A DNA stretch of 64,000 nucleotides, from positions 105,244 to 169,243 of the forward strand of contig CADBCY010000007.1 in assembly GCA_902793325.1 (NCBI GenBank), read 5' to 3'. The DNA is from an uncultured Eubacteriales bacterium. GTDB lineage: Bacteria; Bacillota; Clostridia; Christensenellales; Aristaeellaceae. The notes beneath the pieces were generated by a model. That model searched no databases and was not told the origin of the DNA. It saw nothing but the letters and a program-made list of their open reading frames with translations. Positions 1 through 7,743 of the stretch are shown here, piece after piece; position 1 is the first letter of the stretch, and each line of letters begins with the position of its first letter. Made by a program: the position numbers and the translations under genes.

Positions 1-12
1 AGCATGGCGCTG

Positions 13-43
13 CCGGCGCTTGCCCCTTGGGCAATAGCGCCGG
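13..43. other. GC-rich hairpin downstream of the histidine kinase gene
   Basis: An interrupted inverted repeat pairs CCGGCGC (13-19) with GCGCCGG (37-43), and TGCCC (21-25) with GGGCA (29-33). It lies about 80 bases past the stop of the minus-strand histidine kinase gene and could end that transcript, but no T-tract follows on either strand. It may also belong to a gene outside the window. Confidence 0.35.
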
Positions 44-97
44 TGCGTAGCGGAAAAGATGCCCGCAGATGGTTGCAATTTAGATTGAGGTTAGTAT

Positions 98-138
98 TAT
101 CGCTTCCCCGGCGGCGGAGATCCTATCGCTTCCCCGGC
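98..138. repeat. 15-bp direct repeat spanning the histidine kinase stop codon
   Basis: The 15-mer TATCGCTTCCCCGGC occurs at 98-112 and again at 124-138, 26 bases apart. The second copy contains the codons for the last residues (PGKR) and the stop of the kinase; the first copy lies just past the stop. It looks like a short duplication of the gene's 3' end and has no obvious function. Confidence 0.6.
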
Positions 139-1337
139 AGCCGGCACGTGAAGCGGATGCGGCCCTCCGGCGTCTGCTCGGCGTGAATCTCGCCGCCGTG
201 CTTCTCCGCGACGGCGCGGGCCACGGACAGGCCGATGCCGTAGCCGCCGCTCTCCCGGCTGCGCGAGGCGTCCGCGCGGTAGAAGCGGTCGAACAGGTGC
301 CGCAGCGCCTCCGGGGTCATGGGCTCGGACAGGCCGTTCTCCGCGGTCAGCACGACGCCCTTCCGGCCCCGGCGCAGCGCGATCCGGATGACGTCGCCCT
401 CGGGCGCGTACTTCACCGCGTTGTCGCACAGGATCGAGATGAGCCGCCGCAGCGCCGCCTCGTCGCCCGTCAGGCGGATGCTCTCGCCGGCATCCGTCTC
501 CAGCGCCTTGCCGGAGAACTCCGCCATGCCGGCAAAGGGCTCCGCCGTCTCAAGCAGCGCGCGGGACAGGTCGACGTCCTGCCGGACCAGCCGCGCGTCC
601 TCCTCGTCCAGCCGGGACAGGTAGATGAGCTCCCCCACCAGCCCGCGCATGTTGGCCACCTGCTTGCGGGTGCTCTGGATCCACTCGTTGGAGCCCGTCT
701 CCAGCGCCAGCACGTCCATGTTGGCGGAGATCACCGTGAGCGGCGTCTTCAGCTCGTGCCCCGCGTCGGTGATGAACTGCTTTTGCTGCACGGCGTTCTC
801 CACCAGCGGCCGGATGGCCCGCGAGCTGAACAGCGCCACCAGCAGCCACGCCAGCAGTATGCAGCCCGCGCAGGCGATCGCGGAGATCAGCGCCAGCCGA
901 CGCACGCGCGTGAGCTTGGTCTCGCAGTTGAGGAACAGCGCCACCCTGCCGCCGCCCCGCTCGGCGACGACGTAGAGGTAGTCCTCGGCAAAGCCCGATT
1001 CCCGGCCGCCGTTCAGCGCCGCCTCCGCCACGCGCGTCAGCTCCGCGGCGTCCACGTCCGCCACGCGGGAGGTGTCCGCCAGCGCGCAGGTGCCGTCGGC
1101 GAGGAGCATCGCGGAAAAGAAGCGCGACTCGTCCAGCGTGTTGCGCATATGGCGCGACCAGCCGCCGCGCCGCCCGCCCTTGCCGCCGGTCTCGCTCAGG
1201 GTGCTCAGCGTCTCCCACAGCTCGGCGCGCACGTTGGCCCAGTTGGCCGCGTTGATGATGACCGCCACCAGCACCATGGCCAGCGCCAGCACCAGTATGG
1301 CGATGCGGATAAACCGCCTGCGTATGGCTCGTATCAT
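123..1337 (-). CDS. Sensor histidine kinase of a two-component system
   Basis: Membrane-bound sensor kinase of about 404 residues that would autophosphorylate on histidine and pass the phosphate to the regulator encoded just upstream. An N-terminal membrane segment follows a basic start (about residues 9-28). An extracytoplasmic stretch of roughly 100 residues and a second membrane segment (LALISAIACAGCILLAWLLV) come next. The HisKA box reads DAGHELKTPLT, followed by HATPase N box (LCDNAVKYAPEG) and G boxes (GYGIGLS). I chose the ATG at 1337 because it overlaps the regulator's stop as ATGA, a translational coupling signature; longer readings lie in the regulator's antisense. The periplasmic domain is not one I recognise, so the ligand is unknown. 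Gene order resembles envelope-stress or metal-responsive systems such as CutRS/BasRS. Confidence 0.93.
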   Translation of the reverse strand: MIRAIRRRFIRIAILVLALAMVLVAVIINAANWANVRAELWETLSTLSETGGKGGRRGGWSRHMRNTLDESRFFSAMLLADGTCALADTSRVADVDAAELTRVAEAALNGGRESGFAEDYLYVVAERGGGRVALFLNCETKLTRVRRLALISAIACAGCILLAWLLVALFSSRAIRPLVENAVQQKQFITDAGHELKTPLTVISANMDVLALETGSNEWIQSTRKQVANMRGLVGELIYLSRLDEEDARLVRQDVDLSRALLETAEPFAGMAEFSGKALETDAGESIRLTGDEAALRRLISILCDNAVKYAPEGDVIRIALRRGRKGVVLTAENGLSEPMTPEALRHLFDRFYRADASRSRESGGYGIGLSVARAVAEKHGGEIHAEQTPEGRIRFTCRLPGKR

Positions 1338-2008
1338 TTGACTTGCTCCAGCGAATACCCCACGCCCCGCGTGGCCCTGATCTCCACGTGCGCGCCCAGC
1401 TCCCTCAGCTTCTTGCGCAGGAAGGAGATGTTCACCCACACCACGTTGACCTCGGACTCCGTATCCCAGCCCCAAACCTTTTCCATGATCTGGTCGATGC
1501 CGTGCACCATGTTGGGGCGCTCCGCCAGCATTTCCATCAACTGGAAGGCCTTGTTGCTCAGCTTCACGGCCGCGTCGCCCCGCCGCAGCAGCATGCCCGC
1601 CCGGTCCAGCTCGATGTCCCCGAAGCGCAGCACGTCCGGCGCATAGTCCGCCCTGCGGCGCAGCATGGCCCGCACCCGCGCCAGCAGCTCGTCCGTGGCG
1701 AAGGGCTTGGACAGGTAGTCGTCCGCGCCGGCGTCCAGCCCGGCCACGCGATCCTCCACGGCGTCCCGGGCGGTGAGCATCAGCGCCGGGCAGGCGACGC
1801 CCGCGCTGCGAAGCCGCTCCAGCACCTCCACGCCGCTGAGCCCGGGCATCATCCAGTCCAGGATCAGGCCGTCGTAGCCGCCCTCGCGGGCATAGTCCAG
1901 GGCGTCGCGCCCGTCGTCCACCACGTCCACGGAATACCCGGCGTGCTCCAGCAGCGCCTTCACGGCGCGGGAAAGGTCGTGGTCGTCCTCGGCAAACAAC
2001 ACGCGCAT
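1334..2008 (-). CDS. OmpR/PhoB-family response regulator
   Basis: Response regulator of 224 residues with an N-terminal receiver domain and a C-terminal winged-helix DNA-binding domain. The receiver shows the acidic pair (AEDDHD), the phospho-acceptor aspartate in LILDWMMPG, the threonine in MLTARD and the lysine in YLSKPF. The C-terminal half has the winged-helix pattern ending in RATRGVGYSL, typical of OmpR proteins. The stop overlaps the kinase start by four bases, so the two form a coupled pair. The start is the ATG at 2008; a GTG one codon earlier is also possible. A -10 element TATAAT lies about 20 bases upstream. The targets are not visible, although the secreted protein gene immediately upstream on the same strand is a natural candidate. 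Confidence 0.94.
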   Translation of the reverse strand: MRVLFAEDDHDLSRAVKALLEHAGYSVDVVDDGRDALDYAREGGYDGLILDWMMPGLSGVEVLERLRSAGVACPALMLTARDAVEDRVAGLDAGADDYLSKPFATDELLARVRAMLRRRADYAPDVLRFGDIELDRAGMLLRRGDAAVKLSNKAFQLMEMLAERPNMVHGIDQIMEKVWGWDTESEVNVVWVNISFLRKKLRELGAHVEIRATRGVGYSLEQVK

Positions 2009-2025
2009 CACATCACCCCGTTCAC

Positions 2026-2054
2026 ATTATAACAGATCGCGCCCCGCGTTGCCA
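2026..2054 (-). promoter_or_regulatory. Putative promoter of the two-component operon
   Basis: On the minus strand a perfect TATAAT (2026-2031) sits about 20 bases before the response regulator start. The hexamer 17 bases upstream is TGGCAA (2049-2054), a weak -35. The transcribed leader would be very short. Confidence 0.55.
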
Positions 2055-2063
2055 GTACAAAAT

Positions 2064-2095
2064 GCCTGGCGCCATCGCGTTCGGTGGCGCCAGGC
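2064..2095 (-). terminator. Rho-independent terminator after the secreted protein gene
   Basis: A perfect 11-bp inverted repeat, GCCTGGCGCCA (2064-2074) with TGGCGCCAGGC (2085-2095), has a 10-base loop. Read on the minus strand it is followed by ATTTTG, a short T-tract. It lies between the secreted protein gene and the two-component promoter, so the two units are probably transcribed separately. Confidence 0.75.
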
Positions 2096-2120
2096 GGGGG
2101 ATGCGCCCCCGTCGCTCGAA

Positions 2121-2702
2121 TCAGATGCCCTCGGACGCGCCCATGAAGGGGACGGCCTGGGCGTCGGGCATGTAGGCGGCGCCGTCGGCGTTTGCGTCGG
2201 GCGCGGCCTGGCCGTTCATGCCGGCGAAGGGCTGCTGGCCGTTCATGCCGAACATGCCGCCGCGGTTGCCCTTGCCGCCGAAGCCGCCCTTGCCGCCGCG
2301 ATTGCCCTTGCCGCCGCGGCCGTTCGCGTTGTTCCGGAATTGATAGCCGCAGTTGGGGCAGGTTCCGTTGCGCAGCGCCTGCTGCTCCCTGGCGTAGTTC
2401 AGGATCAGGTCGGCCTGCTCCTGGGTGAGCTTGCCCGCCTCGACGTATTCCTTCAGCTCCGCCTCGAGGTTCTCCTGGCGGGCGGACTGCCGGGCACTGT
2501 CGTAGGCGTTCAGGGCGTCCTGCAGGGCCGTGGAGGCGGTGCTGTCGGTCGCGGCGCCGTCGGTCGCGGGCACCTGGGCGTCCTCAACGGCGGGGAGCTC
2601 GGGGACCTCGGGTTCGGCGTTTTCGGCCAGCGCGGCCACGCCCAGCACCAGCGCCAGGATCAGCGCCAGCGAGATCATCATGCCATGGATAAAGTGCTTC
2701 AT
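2121..2702 (-). CDS. Secreted glycine-rich protein, possibly a DUF2680-like envelope protein
   Basis: A 193-residue exported protein of uncertain function. A signal peptide (about residues 1-26, hydrophobic core ISLALILALVLGVAALA) is followed by an acidic, low-complexity stretch. A helical segment at about 85-125 contains YVEAGKLTQEQADLIL, a pattern I associate with DUF2680/YckD-type secreted proteins. A lone CPNC pair follows, then a tail made of GRGGKGN/GGKGG units and methionine-rich stretches. There is no lipobox and no sortase motif. The start has a well-placed AAGGAG nine bases upstream. It lies directly upstream of the two-component pair, separated by a terminator, so it may be a sensed or regulated envelope component; this is inference. 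The single CxxC is too little for a complete zinc ribbon. Confidence 0.75.
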   Translation of the reverse strand: MKHFIHGMMISLALILALVLGVAALAENAEPEVPELPAVEDAQVPATDGAATDSTASTALQDALNAYDSARQSARQENLEAELKEYVEAGKLTQEQADLILNYAREQQALRNGTCPNCGYQFRNNANGRGGKGNRGGKGGFGGKGNRGGMFGMNGQQPFAGMNGQAAPDANADGAAYMPDAQAVPFMGASEGI

Positions 2703-2828
2703 CGTTTACATCTCCTTGCGATTGTTTTCATCCCTTCCTCGGGACGCCTGTATTGTCGCACGGGAACCTAACGCGAAACTAAAATGGATTTGAACAATCT
2801 GTTTCGCCGCGCGGAGAAGAATTCACCG

Positions 2829-2857
2829 TTGTAAATCGGCGGCGGTTGGGTTATAAT
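2829..2857 (+). promoter_or_regulatory. Sigma-A-type promoter for the HD-domain gene
   Basis: TTGTAA (2829-2834) and TATAAT (2852-2857) are separated by 17 bases, about 30 bases before the ATG of the HD-domain gene. The spacing is ideal. Confidence 0.75.
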
Positions 2858-2887
2858 GGTGCATATCATCACACGGGAGGGGAAAGC

Positions 2888-3457
2888 ATGCTTACGATCG
2901 AACGCGCGCGGGCGCTGAACGATTCCATGGTCACGGAGGAGCACCTGCGGATCCACGCGCTGAACGTGCGCTACGCCATGGGCGCGATGGCGCGCCACTT
3001 CGGGGAAGACCCGGAGCACTGGGAGGCCATCGGCCAACTGCACGACTACGACTACGAAAAATACCCCGACGAGCACCTGCAGCACACCGAACAGCCGCTA
3101 CTTGAGGCGGGGGTGTCGCCGGAGGACGTGCGCGCCATCATGAGCCACGGCTACCACATCCTGAACGACATCAAGCCCGAGACGCCCATGGAGAAGAGCC
3201 TGTTCACCGTGGACGAGCTCACCGGCATCATCCAGGCCTGCGCGAGGATGCGCCCCCGGGGCATCACCGACCTGGAGGTCAAGAGCTTCATGAAGAAGTT
3301 CAAGGACAGGAAGTTTGCCGCGAAGTGCAACCGCGAGCTGGTGCTCGAGGGCTGCGCGCTGCTGGGCATGGACGTGAAGGACGTGGCCGCCATCTGCATC
3401 GAGGGCATGAAGCCCCACGCCGCGGAGATCGGCCTGCTGGGCACGGAGGCGGAATAG
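2888..3457 (+). CDS. HD-domain metal-dependent phosphohydrolase
   Basis: A 189-residue cytoplasmic protein of the HD superfamily, which usually hydrolyses phosphate esters in nucleotides or second messengers using bound metal ions. The metal-binding pattern is seen as an early histidine (LRIHALNV), then the HD pair in QLHDYDYEKYPDEH, and a later conserved histidine in MSHGYH. Length and layout match the small stand-alone HD proteins annotated as hydrolases in Clostridia; the substrate cannot be read from the sequence. The ATG at 2888 is preceded by GGGAGGGGA at a proper distance, so a longer in-frame reading starting at 2846 is rejected. Its own promoter and a terminator just past the stop make it a single-gene unit. 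Confidence 0.85.
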   Translation: MLTIERARALNDSMVTEEHLRIHALNVRYAMGAMARHFGEDPEHWEAIGQLHDYDYEKYPDEHLQHTEQPLLEAGVSPEDVRAIMSHGYHILNDIKPETPMEKSLFTVDELTGIIQACARMRPRGITDLEVKSFMKKFKDRKFAAKCNRELVLEGCALLGMDVKDVAAICIEGMKPHAAEIGLLGTEAE

Positions 3458-3479
3458 CCCGCCGCGGCGAACGACGAAA

Positions 3480-3507
3480 GACCGGCGACCCACTCGGGCC
3501 GCCGGTC
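3480..3507. terminator. Bidirectional hairpin between convergent genes
   Basis: GACCGGCG (3480-3487) pairs with CGCCGGTC (3500-3507) between the plus-strand HD-domain gene and the minus-strand pgi gene. Reading minus, TTTCGTCG follows; reading plus, GTCATGTTTT follows. It probably serves both transcripts. Confidence 0.6.
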
Positions 3508-3525
3508 GTCATGTTTTGGGAAAGG

Positions 3526-5109
3526 TCAGATGTCCAGCAGGTCGCTGTACGCGCGCAACGCGCCGTCGGTCTCGTGGGCCAACACGCGCTTGGCGAGCAC
3601 CTTGCCGAGCTGCACGCCCTCCTGGTCGAAGCTGTTCAGGTTCCAGCAGAAGCCCTGGAACATGACCTTGTTCTCGAAATGCGCCAGCAGCGCGCCGAGC
3701 GCCTCGGGGGTGAGCCGGTCGCCGATGATGATGCTGGAGGGGCGGCCGCCCTCGAAGTTCTTGTTGGGGTTGTCGTCGCGCTTGCCGCAGGCGAAGGCCA
3801 TGATCTGGGCCGCCACGTTGGCGCACAGCTTCTGCTGGCTGGTGCTGCCCTGGATGTCCACGTCCATGCCCGCCTGGTTCTTCCTGAAGCCCACGAACTG
3901 CAGCGGCACGATGTCGGTGCCCTGGTGCAAAAGCTGATAGAAGGAGTGCTGGCCGTTGGTGCCGGGCTCGCCGAAGATGACCGGGCCGGTGAGGTACCGC
4001 ACGGGCTCGCCGAAGCGGTTCACGCTCTTGCCGTTGGACTCCATGTCCAACTGCTGCAGGTGCGCCGGGAAGCGGCTGAGCGCCTGGGAATAGGGCAGCA
4101 CCGCGGTGGCGGGCCAGCCCTGCACGTTGCGCTCGTACACGCCGATGAGCGCGTCCAGCATGGCGGCGTTCTTCATGGGGTCGGCTTCCTTCGCCAGCAC
4201 GTCGGCCTCGTGCGCGCCGGCCAGGAAGCGCTCGAACACCTCGGGGCCGAAGGCCAGGGACAGCACCACGCCGCCCACGCAGCTGGTGGAGGAGTAGCGC
4301 CCGCCGATGTAGTCGTCCATGAAGAAGGCGGCGAGGTAATCGCTGCTGCTGGCGAGCGGCGAAGTCTCGCTGGTGACGGCTACCATGTGCTTCGAGGCGT
4401 CGAGCCCGGCCTTCTTCAGGGCGTCCTTCACGAAGGATTCGTTGGTCAGCGTTTCCAGCGTGGTGCCGGACTTGGACACCAGCACGAACAGCGAGCGGGA
4501 CACGTCGATGCCCTTCAGCACGCCCGCGGCGTCGTCGGGGTCCACGTTGCTGATGAAGCGGGCCTCGAGCTTAAAGGCGCTGTTCTGCCTGGCCCACTGT
4601 TCCAGCGCCAGGTACATGGCGCGGGGGCCGAGGTCGCTGCCGCCGATGCCGATCTGCACCACGGTGGTGAACTTCTCGCCCGCGGCGTTGGTGATCTCGC
4701 CGCTGTGCACCTTGCGGGCAAAGTCCGCCGCCTTCTGCTGCTGGGCGACGTAGAACGCGCGCTTGTCCACGCCGTCGGCCATCACGGCCGCGCCGAGCTG
4801 GCCGCGGGTCAGTTGATGGAGCACCCGGCGCTTCTCGCCGGTATTCACGACCTCGCCGCTGTACAGCGCCTCGTACTTGGCGGCGAGCTGCGCCTCCTCC
4901 GCCAGCGCCCTCAGGGCGGCGAGCACGTCGTCGTCCACGGCCTTGGCGGCATAGTTGTAGGTCAGGCCGCCCGCCATGGGCACGCTGTACTTCGCCACGC
5001 GCTCCGTGCCGCCTTCACCGGACATGGCCTGCGCCAGGTTCACTCGATCCTTCATGCCGGACAGCTTCTCATAGGCCGCCAGCGCGTCCAGGTTCTTCCA
5101 TTCGATCAT
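3526..5109 (-). CDS. pgi: Glucose-6-phosphate isomerase
   Basis: Interconverts glucose-6-phosphate and fructose-6-phosphate in glycolysis and gluconeogenesis, in the cytoplasm. The 527-residue protein shows the family's landmarks: IGIGGSDLGPRAM, the sugar-phosphate loop VSKSGTTLET, the block GEPGTNGQHSFYQLLHQGT carrying catalytic residues, and a C-terminal lysine region (SFDQEGVQLGKVLAKR). It is longer than the about 450-residue enzyme usual in Bacillota. From memory its core (QHSFYQLLHQGTDIVPLQF, NPNKNFEGGRPSS) resembles the chlamydial/spirochaetal type; I cannot run the alignment. The start is well supported by AAAGGA upstream and a promoter. It is monocistronic, convergent with the HD-domain gene. 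Confidence 0.96.
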   Translation of the reverse strand: MIEWKNLDALAAYEKLSGMKDRVNLAQAMSGEGGTERVAKYSVPMAGGLTYNYAAKAVDDDVLAALRALAEEAQLAAKYEALYSGEVVNTGEKRRVLHQLTRGQLGAAVMADGVDKRAFYVAQQQKAADFARKVHSGEITNAAGEKFTTVVQIGIGGSDLGPRAMYLALEQWARQNSAFKLEARFISNVDPDDAAGVLKGIDVSRSLFVLVSKSGTTLETLTNESFVKDALKKAGLDASKHMVAVTSETSPLASSSDYLAAFFMDDYIGGRYSSTSCVGGVVLSLAFGPEVFERFLAGAHEADVLAKEADPMKNAAMLDALIGVYERNVQGWPATAVLPYSQALSRFPAHLQQLDMESNGKSVNRFGEPVRYLTGPVIFGEPGTNGQHSFYQLLHQGTDIVPLQFVGFRKNQAGMDVDIQGSTSQQKLCANVAAQIMAFACGKRDDNPNKNFEGGRPSSIIIGDRLTPEALGALLAHFENKVMFQGFCWNLNSFDQEGVQLGKVLAKRVLAHETDGALRAYSDLLDI

Positions 5110-5152
5110 GGAGCTTCATCCTTTCTGGTTGAGGGTGGTTCGTTACGATAAC

Positions 5153-5181
5153 ATTATACAGGATGCGCCGCGGGAATGCAA
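5153..5181 (-). promoter_or_regulatory. Promoter of pgi
   Basis: On the minus strand TTGCAT (5176-5181) and TATAAT (5153-5158) are separated by exactly 17 bases, about 45 bases upstream of the pgi start. The same -35 hexamer recurs in other promoters of the window. Confidence 0.75.
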
Positions 5182-5202
5182 TACCGGCGTCGCGCGCCGT
5201 CT

Positions 5203-7653
5203 TTACGCATCGCGCGTGCAATCGGCCTTCACCAGCTCCGTCACCACGTCGTCCATCACCACGACCACGTAGGGCTGGCCCCGGCCCGTGCGGGACTCGA
5301 TGGCCACGTCCTCGGTGTTCACGGGGGTGGCCGTGCCGCTCTTCTGGACGATGCGGAAGTCGTAGGGCTCGCGCACGATGAGCGCGCCGGCGATCACGGT
5401 GCCGAAGCTGCCGTTGCGGGTGAAGTTGTACGCCTTCACGCCCTTCCCGCCGCGGGCCTGGCGGTCGAAGTCGATCAGCAGGCAGCGCTTCATGTAGCCC
5501 AGCTCGGAGATCATGATGACCTCGCCCTCGCTGTTGTGGGGGAAGGCGAACGCCACGCTGTCGTCCGGGGCCAGTGCCATGGCCTTGACGCCCGCAGCCG
5601 TGCGGCCAATGACGCTCACGTCCTCCACGGCGAAGTGGATCGCCATGCCGCGGCGGGTCAGCAGCAGCACGCTCTCGAAGCCCTCCGGCCGGAGGACGTC
5701 CAGCAGGCGGTCGCCGTTTTTCAGGTTGAGCGCCGCGAACTTCGCCTTGCGCACGTTGTAGTCGCAGAGCGCGCTGCGCTTGGCGAGGCCCTTCTCCGTG
5801 ACGAACATCAATTCGCCGCTCCAGTCCCCCGCTTCCACCAGCGCCACGAGCCGCTCGTCCTTCTCCAGCCCCGCCAACACGCCGCCCAGCGGCAGGCCGC
5901 GCTCCTTGGGCCGCGCCGCTTCCGGCAGCTTCTCCGCGGGCACGACGTAGCAGTTGCCCATGTCGGTGAAGAACAGCAGCTTTGCGTCCGTCATGGTGCG
6001 GATCACCCGGCGCGGGGCGTCGGTGAACTCGCCGCCGGCGACGGCCTTGTCCAGCGCCTTGACGGGCATGCGCTTCAGGAAGCCCGCCTGGGTGAGCACC
6101 ACCGCCGTCTCGTCGGCGACGGGCTTCTCCTCCTCCACCACGATCTCCTCGAAGCTGTCCACCAGTTGGGTGCGGCGGGGATCGGCGTACCGGTCGCGGA
6201 TCTCGCCGAGCTCCTTTTTGATGACGTTCATCAGCTTCTTCTCGCTGGCGAGGATGCCCTTCAGCGCGGCGATGCGCTTGACCAGCTCCGCGTACTCGTT
6301 GCGAAGGCTCAGCACCTCCAGGTTCGTCAGCCGCTGCAGGCGCATGTCGAGGATGGCCTGGGCCTGGATCTCCGTGAGCGAAAAGCGCTCCACCAGGCGG
6401 ACGCGGGCCTCCTTGGGGTTCTTGCTGCCGCGGATGATGCGGATGACCTCGTCCAGGTTGTCCACGGCGATGATGAGGCCCTCCAGGATGTGGGCGCGGG
6501 CCTCCGCCTGGGCGAGCTCATAGCGGGTGCGCCGCGTGACGACGTCCTTCTGGTGGCGGATGTAGTAGCCGACGGCCTCCCGAATGCCCATCTGCCGGGG
6601 CTTGCCGTCGGCGATGGCCACCAGGTTCATGCCGAAGGTGGTCTGGAGGTCCGAATACTTGTACAGCGCGTTCAGTATCTTTTCGGGGTCGGCGTCCTTT
6701 CGGGTCTCGATCACGGCGCGCATGCCCATGCGGTCGGACTCGTCGCGGATGTCGTAGATGCCGCTGAAGATGCCCTTCTTCTCCTCGCTGACGCGCAGGA
6801 TCTTTTCCAGCATGGCGGCCTTGTTCACCTGGTAGGGCACCTCGTCCACCACGATGAGGTGCCGGCCCGCGCTGCCGTCCTCGATGTGCACCTTGGCGCG
6901 CACCTTCAGCTTGCCGCGGCCCGTCTCGTAGGCCTGGAGCAGCTCCTCGTCCCGCGCCAGGATGCCGCCCGTGGGAAAGTCCGGCGCGGGCAGGTGCTCC
7001 ATCAGCCGGGCGGTGGTGATCTTCGGGTCGTCGATCTGGGCGATCACCGCGTTCACCGTCTCGCCCAGGTTGTGGGGCGGGATGTTGGTCGCCAGGCCCA
7101 CGGCGATGCCGCTGGCGCCGTTCACCAGCAGGTTCGGGAAGCGCGCGGGCAGCAGGTCCGGCTCCTTCTGGGTGTCGTCGAAGTTCAGGTGGAAGCCCAC
7201 GGTGTCCTTGTCGATGTCCCGCAGCATCACCTCGGCCTGCTCGGTCATGCGGGCCTCGGTATAGCGCATGGCGGCGGGGCTGTCGCCGTCGATGGAGCCG
7301 AAGTTGCCGTGGCCGTCCACCAGCCGGACGCGCATGACGAAGTCCTGGGCCATTCGGGCCAGGGCGTCGTACACGGAGGAATCGCCGTGGGGATGGTATT
7401 TGCCCAGGCAGTCGCCCACGATGCGGGCGCACTTGCGGTGGGGCTTGTCGCTGGTGTTGCCCAGCTCGTGCATGGTGAACAGTATGCGCCGCTGCACGGG
7501 CTTGAGGCCGTCCTCCACCCGGGGCAGCGCGCGCTCCAGGATGACGTGTTCGGAATAGGGCATCATGGACTCGTGCATCACGTCCTCCATGTTGCGCTGG
7601 ATGATCTCCTCCGGACGGCGCGGCGCCTGGTCTTCCTTCTTCTTTCTCGGCAT
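5203..7653 (-). CDS. gyrA: DNA gyrase subunit A (type IIA topoisomerase cleavage subunit)
   Basis: Breakage-reunion subunit of a type IIA topoisomerase, about 816 residues, partner of the GyrB-like protein encoded 90 bases upstream. The active-site tyrosine lies in SPAAMRYTEARM (about residue 131). The quinolone-determining loop KYHPHGDSSVYDA has serine and aspartate at the usual wild-type positions. DGHGNFGSIDGD favours GyrA over ParC, whereas RALPRVEDGLKPVQRRIL is more ParC-like. The C-terminal domain has a degenerate GyrA box, QARGGKG instead of QRRGGKG, so supercoiling activity is likely but not certain. The ATG at 7653 has GAGGGAG correctly spaced; a longer in-frame reading to 7716 has no such site. 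ParC remains an alternative name. Confidence 0.9.
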   Translation of the reverse strand: MPRKKKEDQAPRRPEEIIQRNMEDVMHESMMPYSEHVILERALPRVEDGLKPVQRRILFTMHELGNTSDKPHRKCARIVGDCLGKYHPHGDSSVYDALARMAQDFVMRVRLVDGHGNFGSIDGDSPAAMRYTEARMTEQAEVMLRDIDKDTVGFHLNFDDTQKEPDLLPARFPNLLVNGASGIAVGLATNIPPHNLGETVNAVIAQIDDPKITTARLMEHLPAPDFPTGGILARDEELLQAYETGRGKLKVRAKVHIEDGSAGRHLIVVDEVPYQVNKAAMLEKILRVSEEKKGIFSGIYDIRDESDRMGMRAVIETRKDADPEKILNALYKYSDLQTTFGMNLVAIADGKPRQMGIREAVGYYIRHQKDVVTRRTRYELAQAEARAHILEGLIIAVDNLDEVIRIIRGSKNPKEARVRLVERFSLTEIQAQAILDMRLQRLTNLEVLSLRNEYAELVKRIAALKGILASEKKLMNVIKKELGEIRDRYADPRRTQLVDSFEEIVVEEEKPVADETAVVLTQAGFLKRMPVKALDKAVAGGEFTDAPRRVIRTMTDAKLLFFTDMGNCYVVPAEKLPEAARPKERGLPLGGVLAGLEKDERLVALVEAGDWSGELMFVTEKGLAKRSALCDYNVRKAKFAALNLKNGDRLLDVLRPEGFESVLLLTRRGMAIHFAVEDVSVIGRTAAGVKAMALAPDDSVAFAFPHNSEGEVIMISELGYMKRCLLIDFDRQARGGKGVKAYNFTRNGSFGTVIAGALIVREPYDFRIVQKSGTATPVNTEDVAIESRTGRGQPYVVVVMDDVVTELVKADCTRDA

Positions 7654-7743
7654 GGGTTGCTCCCTCGCGGAATCGAGCGTAGGCGGTCGGGCGAATCCCG
7701 ACGGATCGCCTGCCACGGGTTGTCCCCGCTCAATTCCCAGTCG

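Noticed and set aside
3325..5151. 608-codon plus-strand open frame opposite pgi
   Set aside because: Antisense noise opposite an unmistakable pgi; overlaps the HD-domain gene in another frame.
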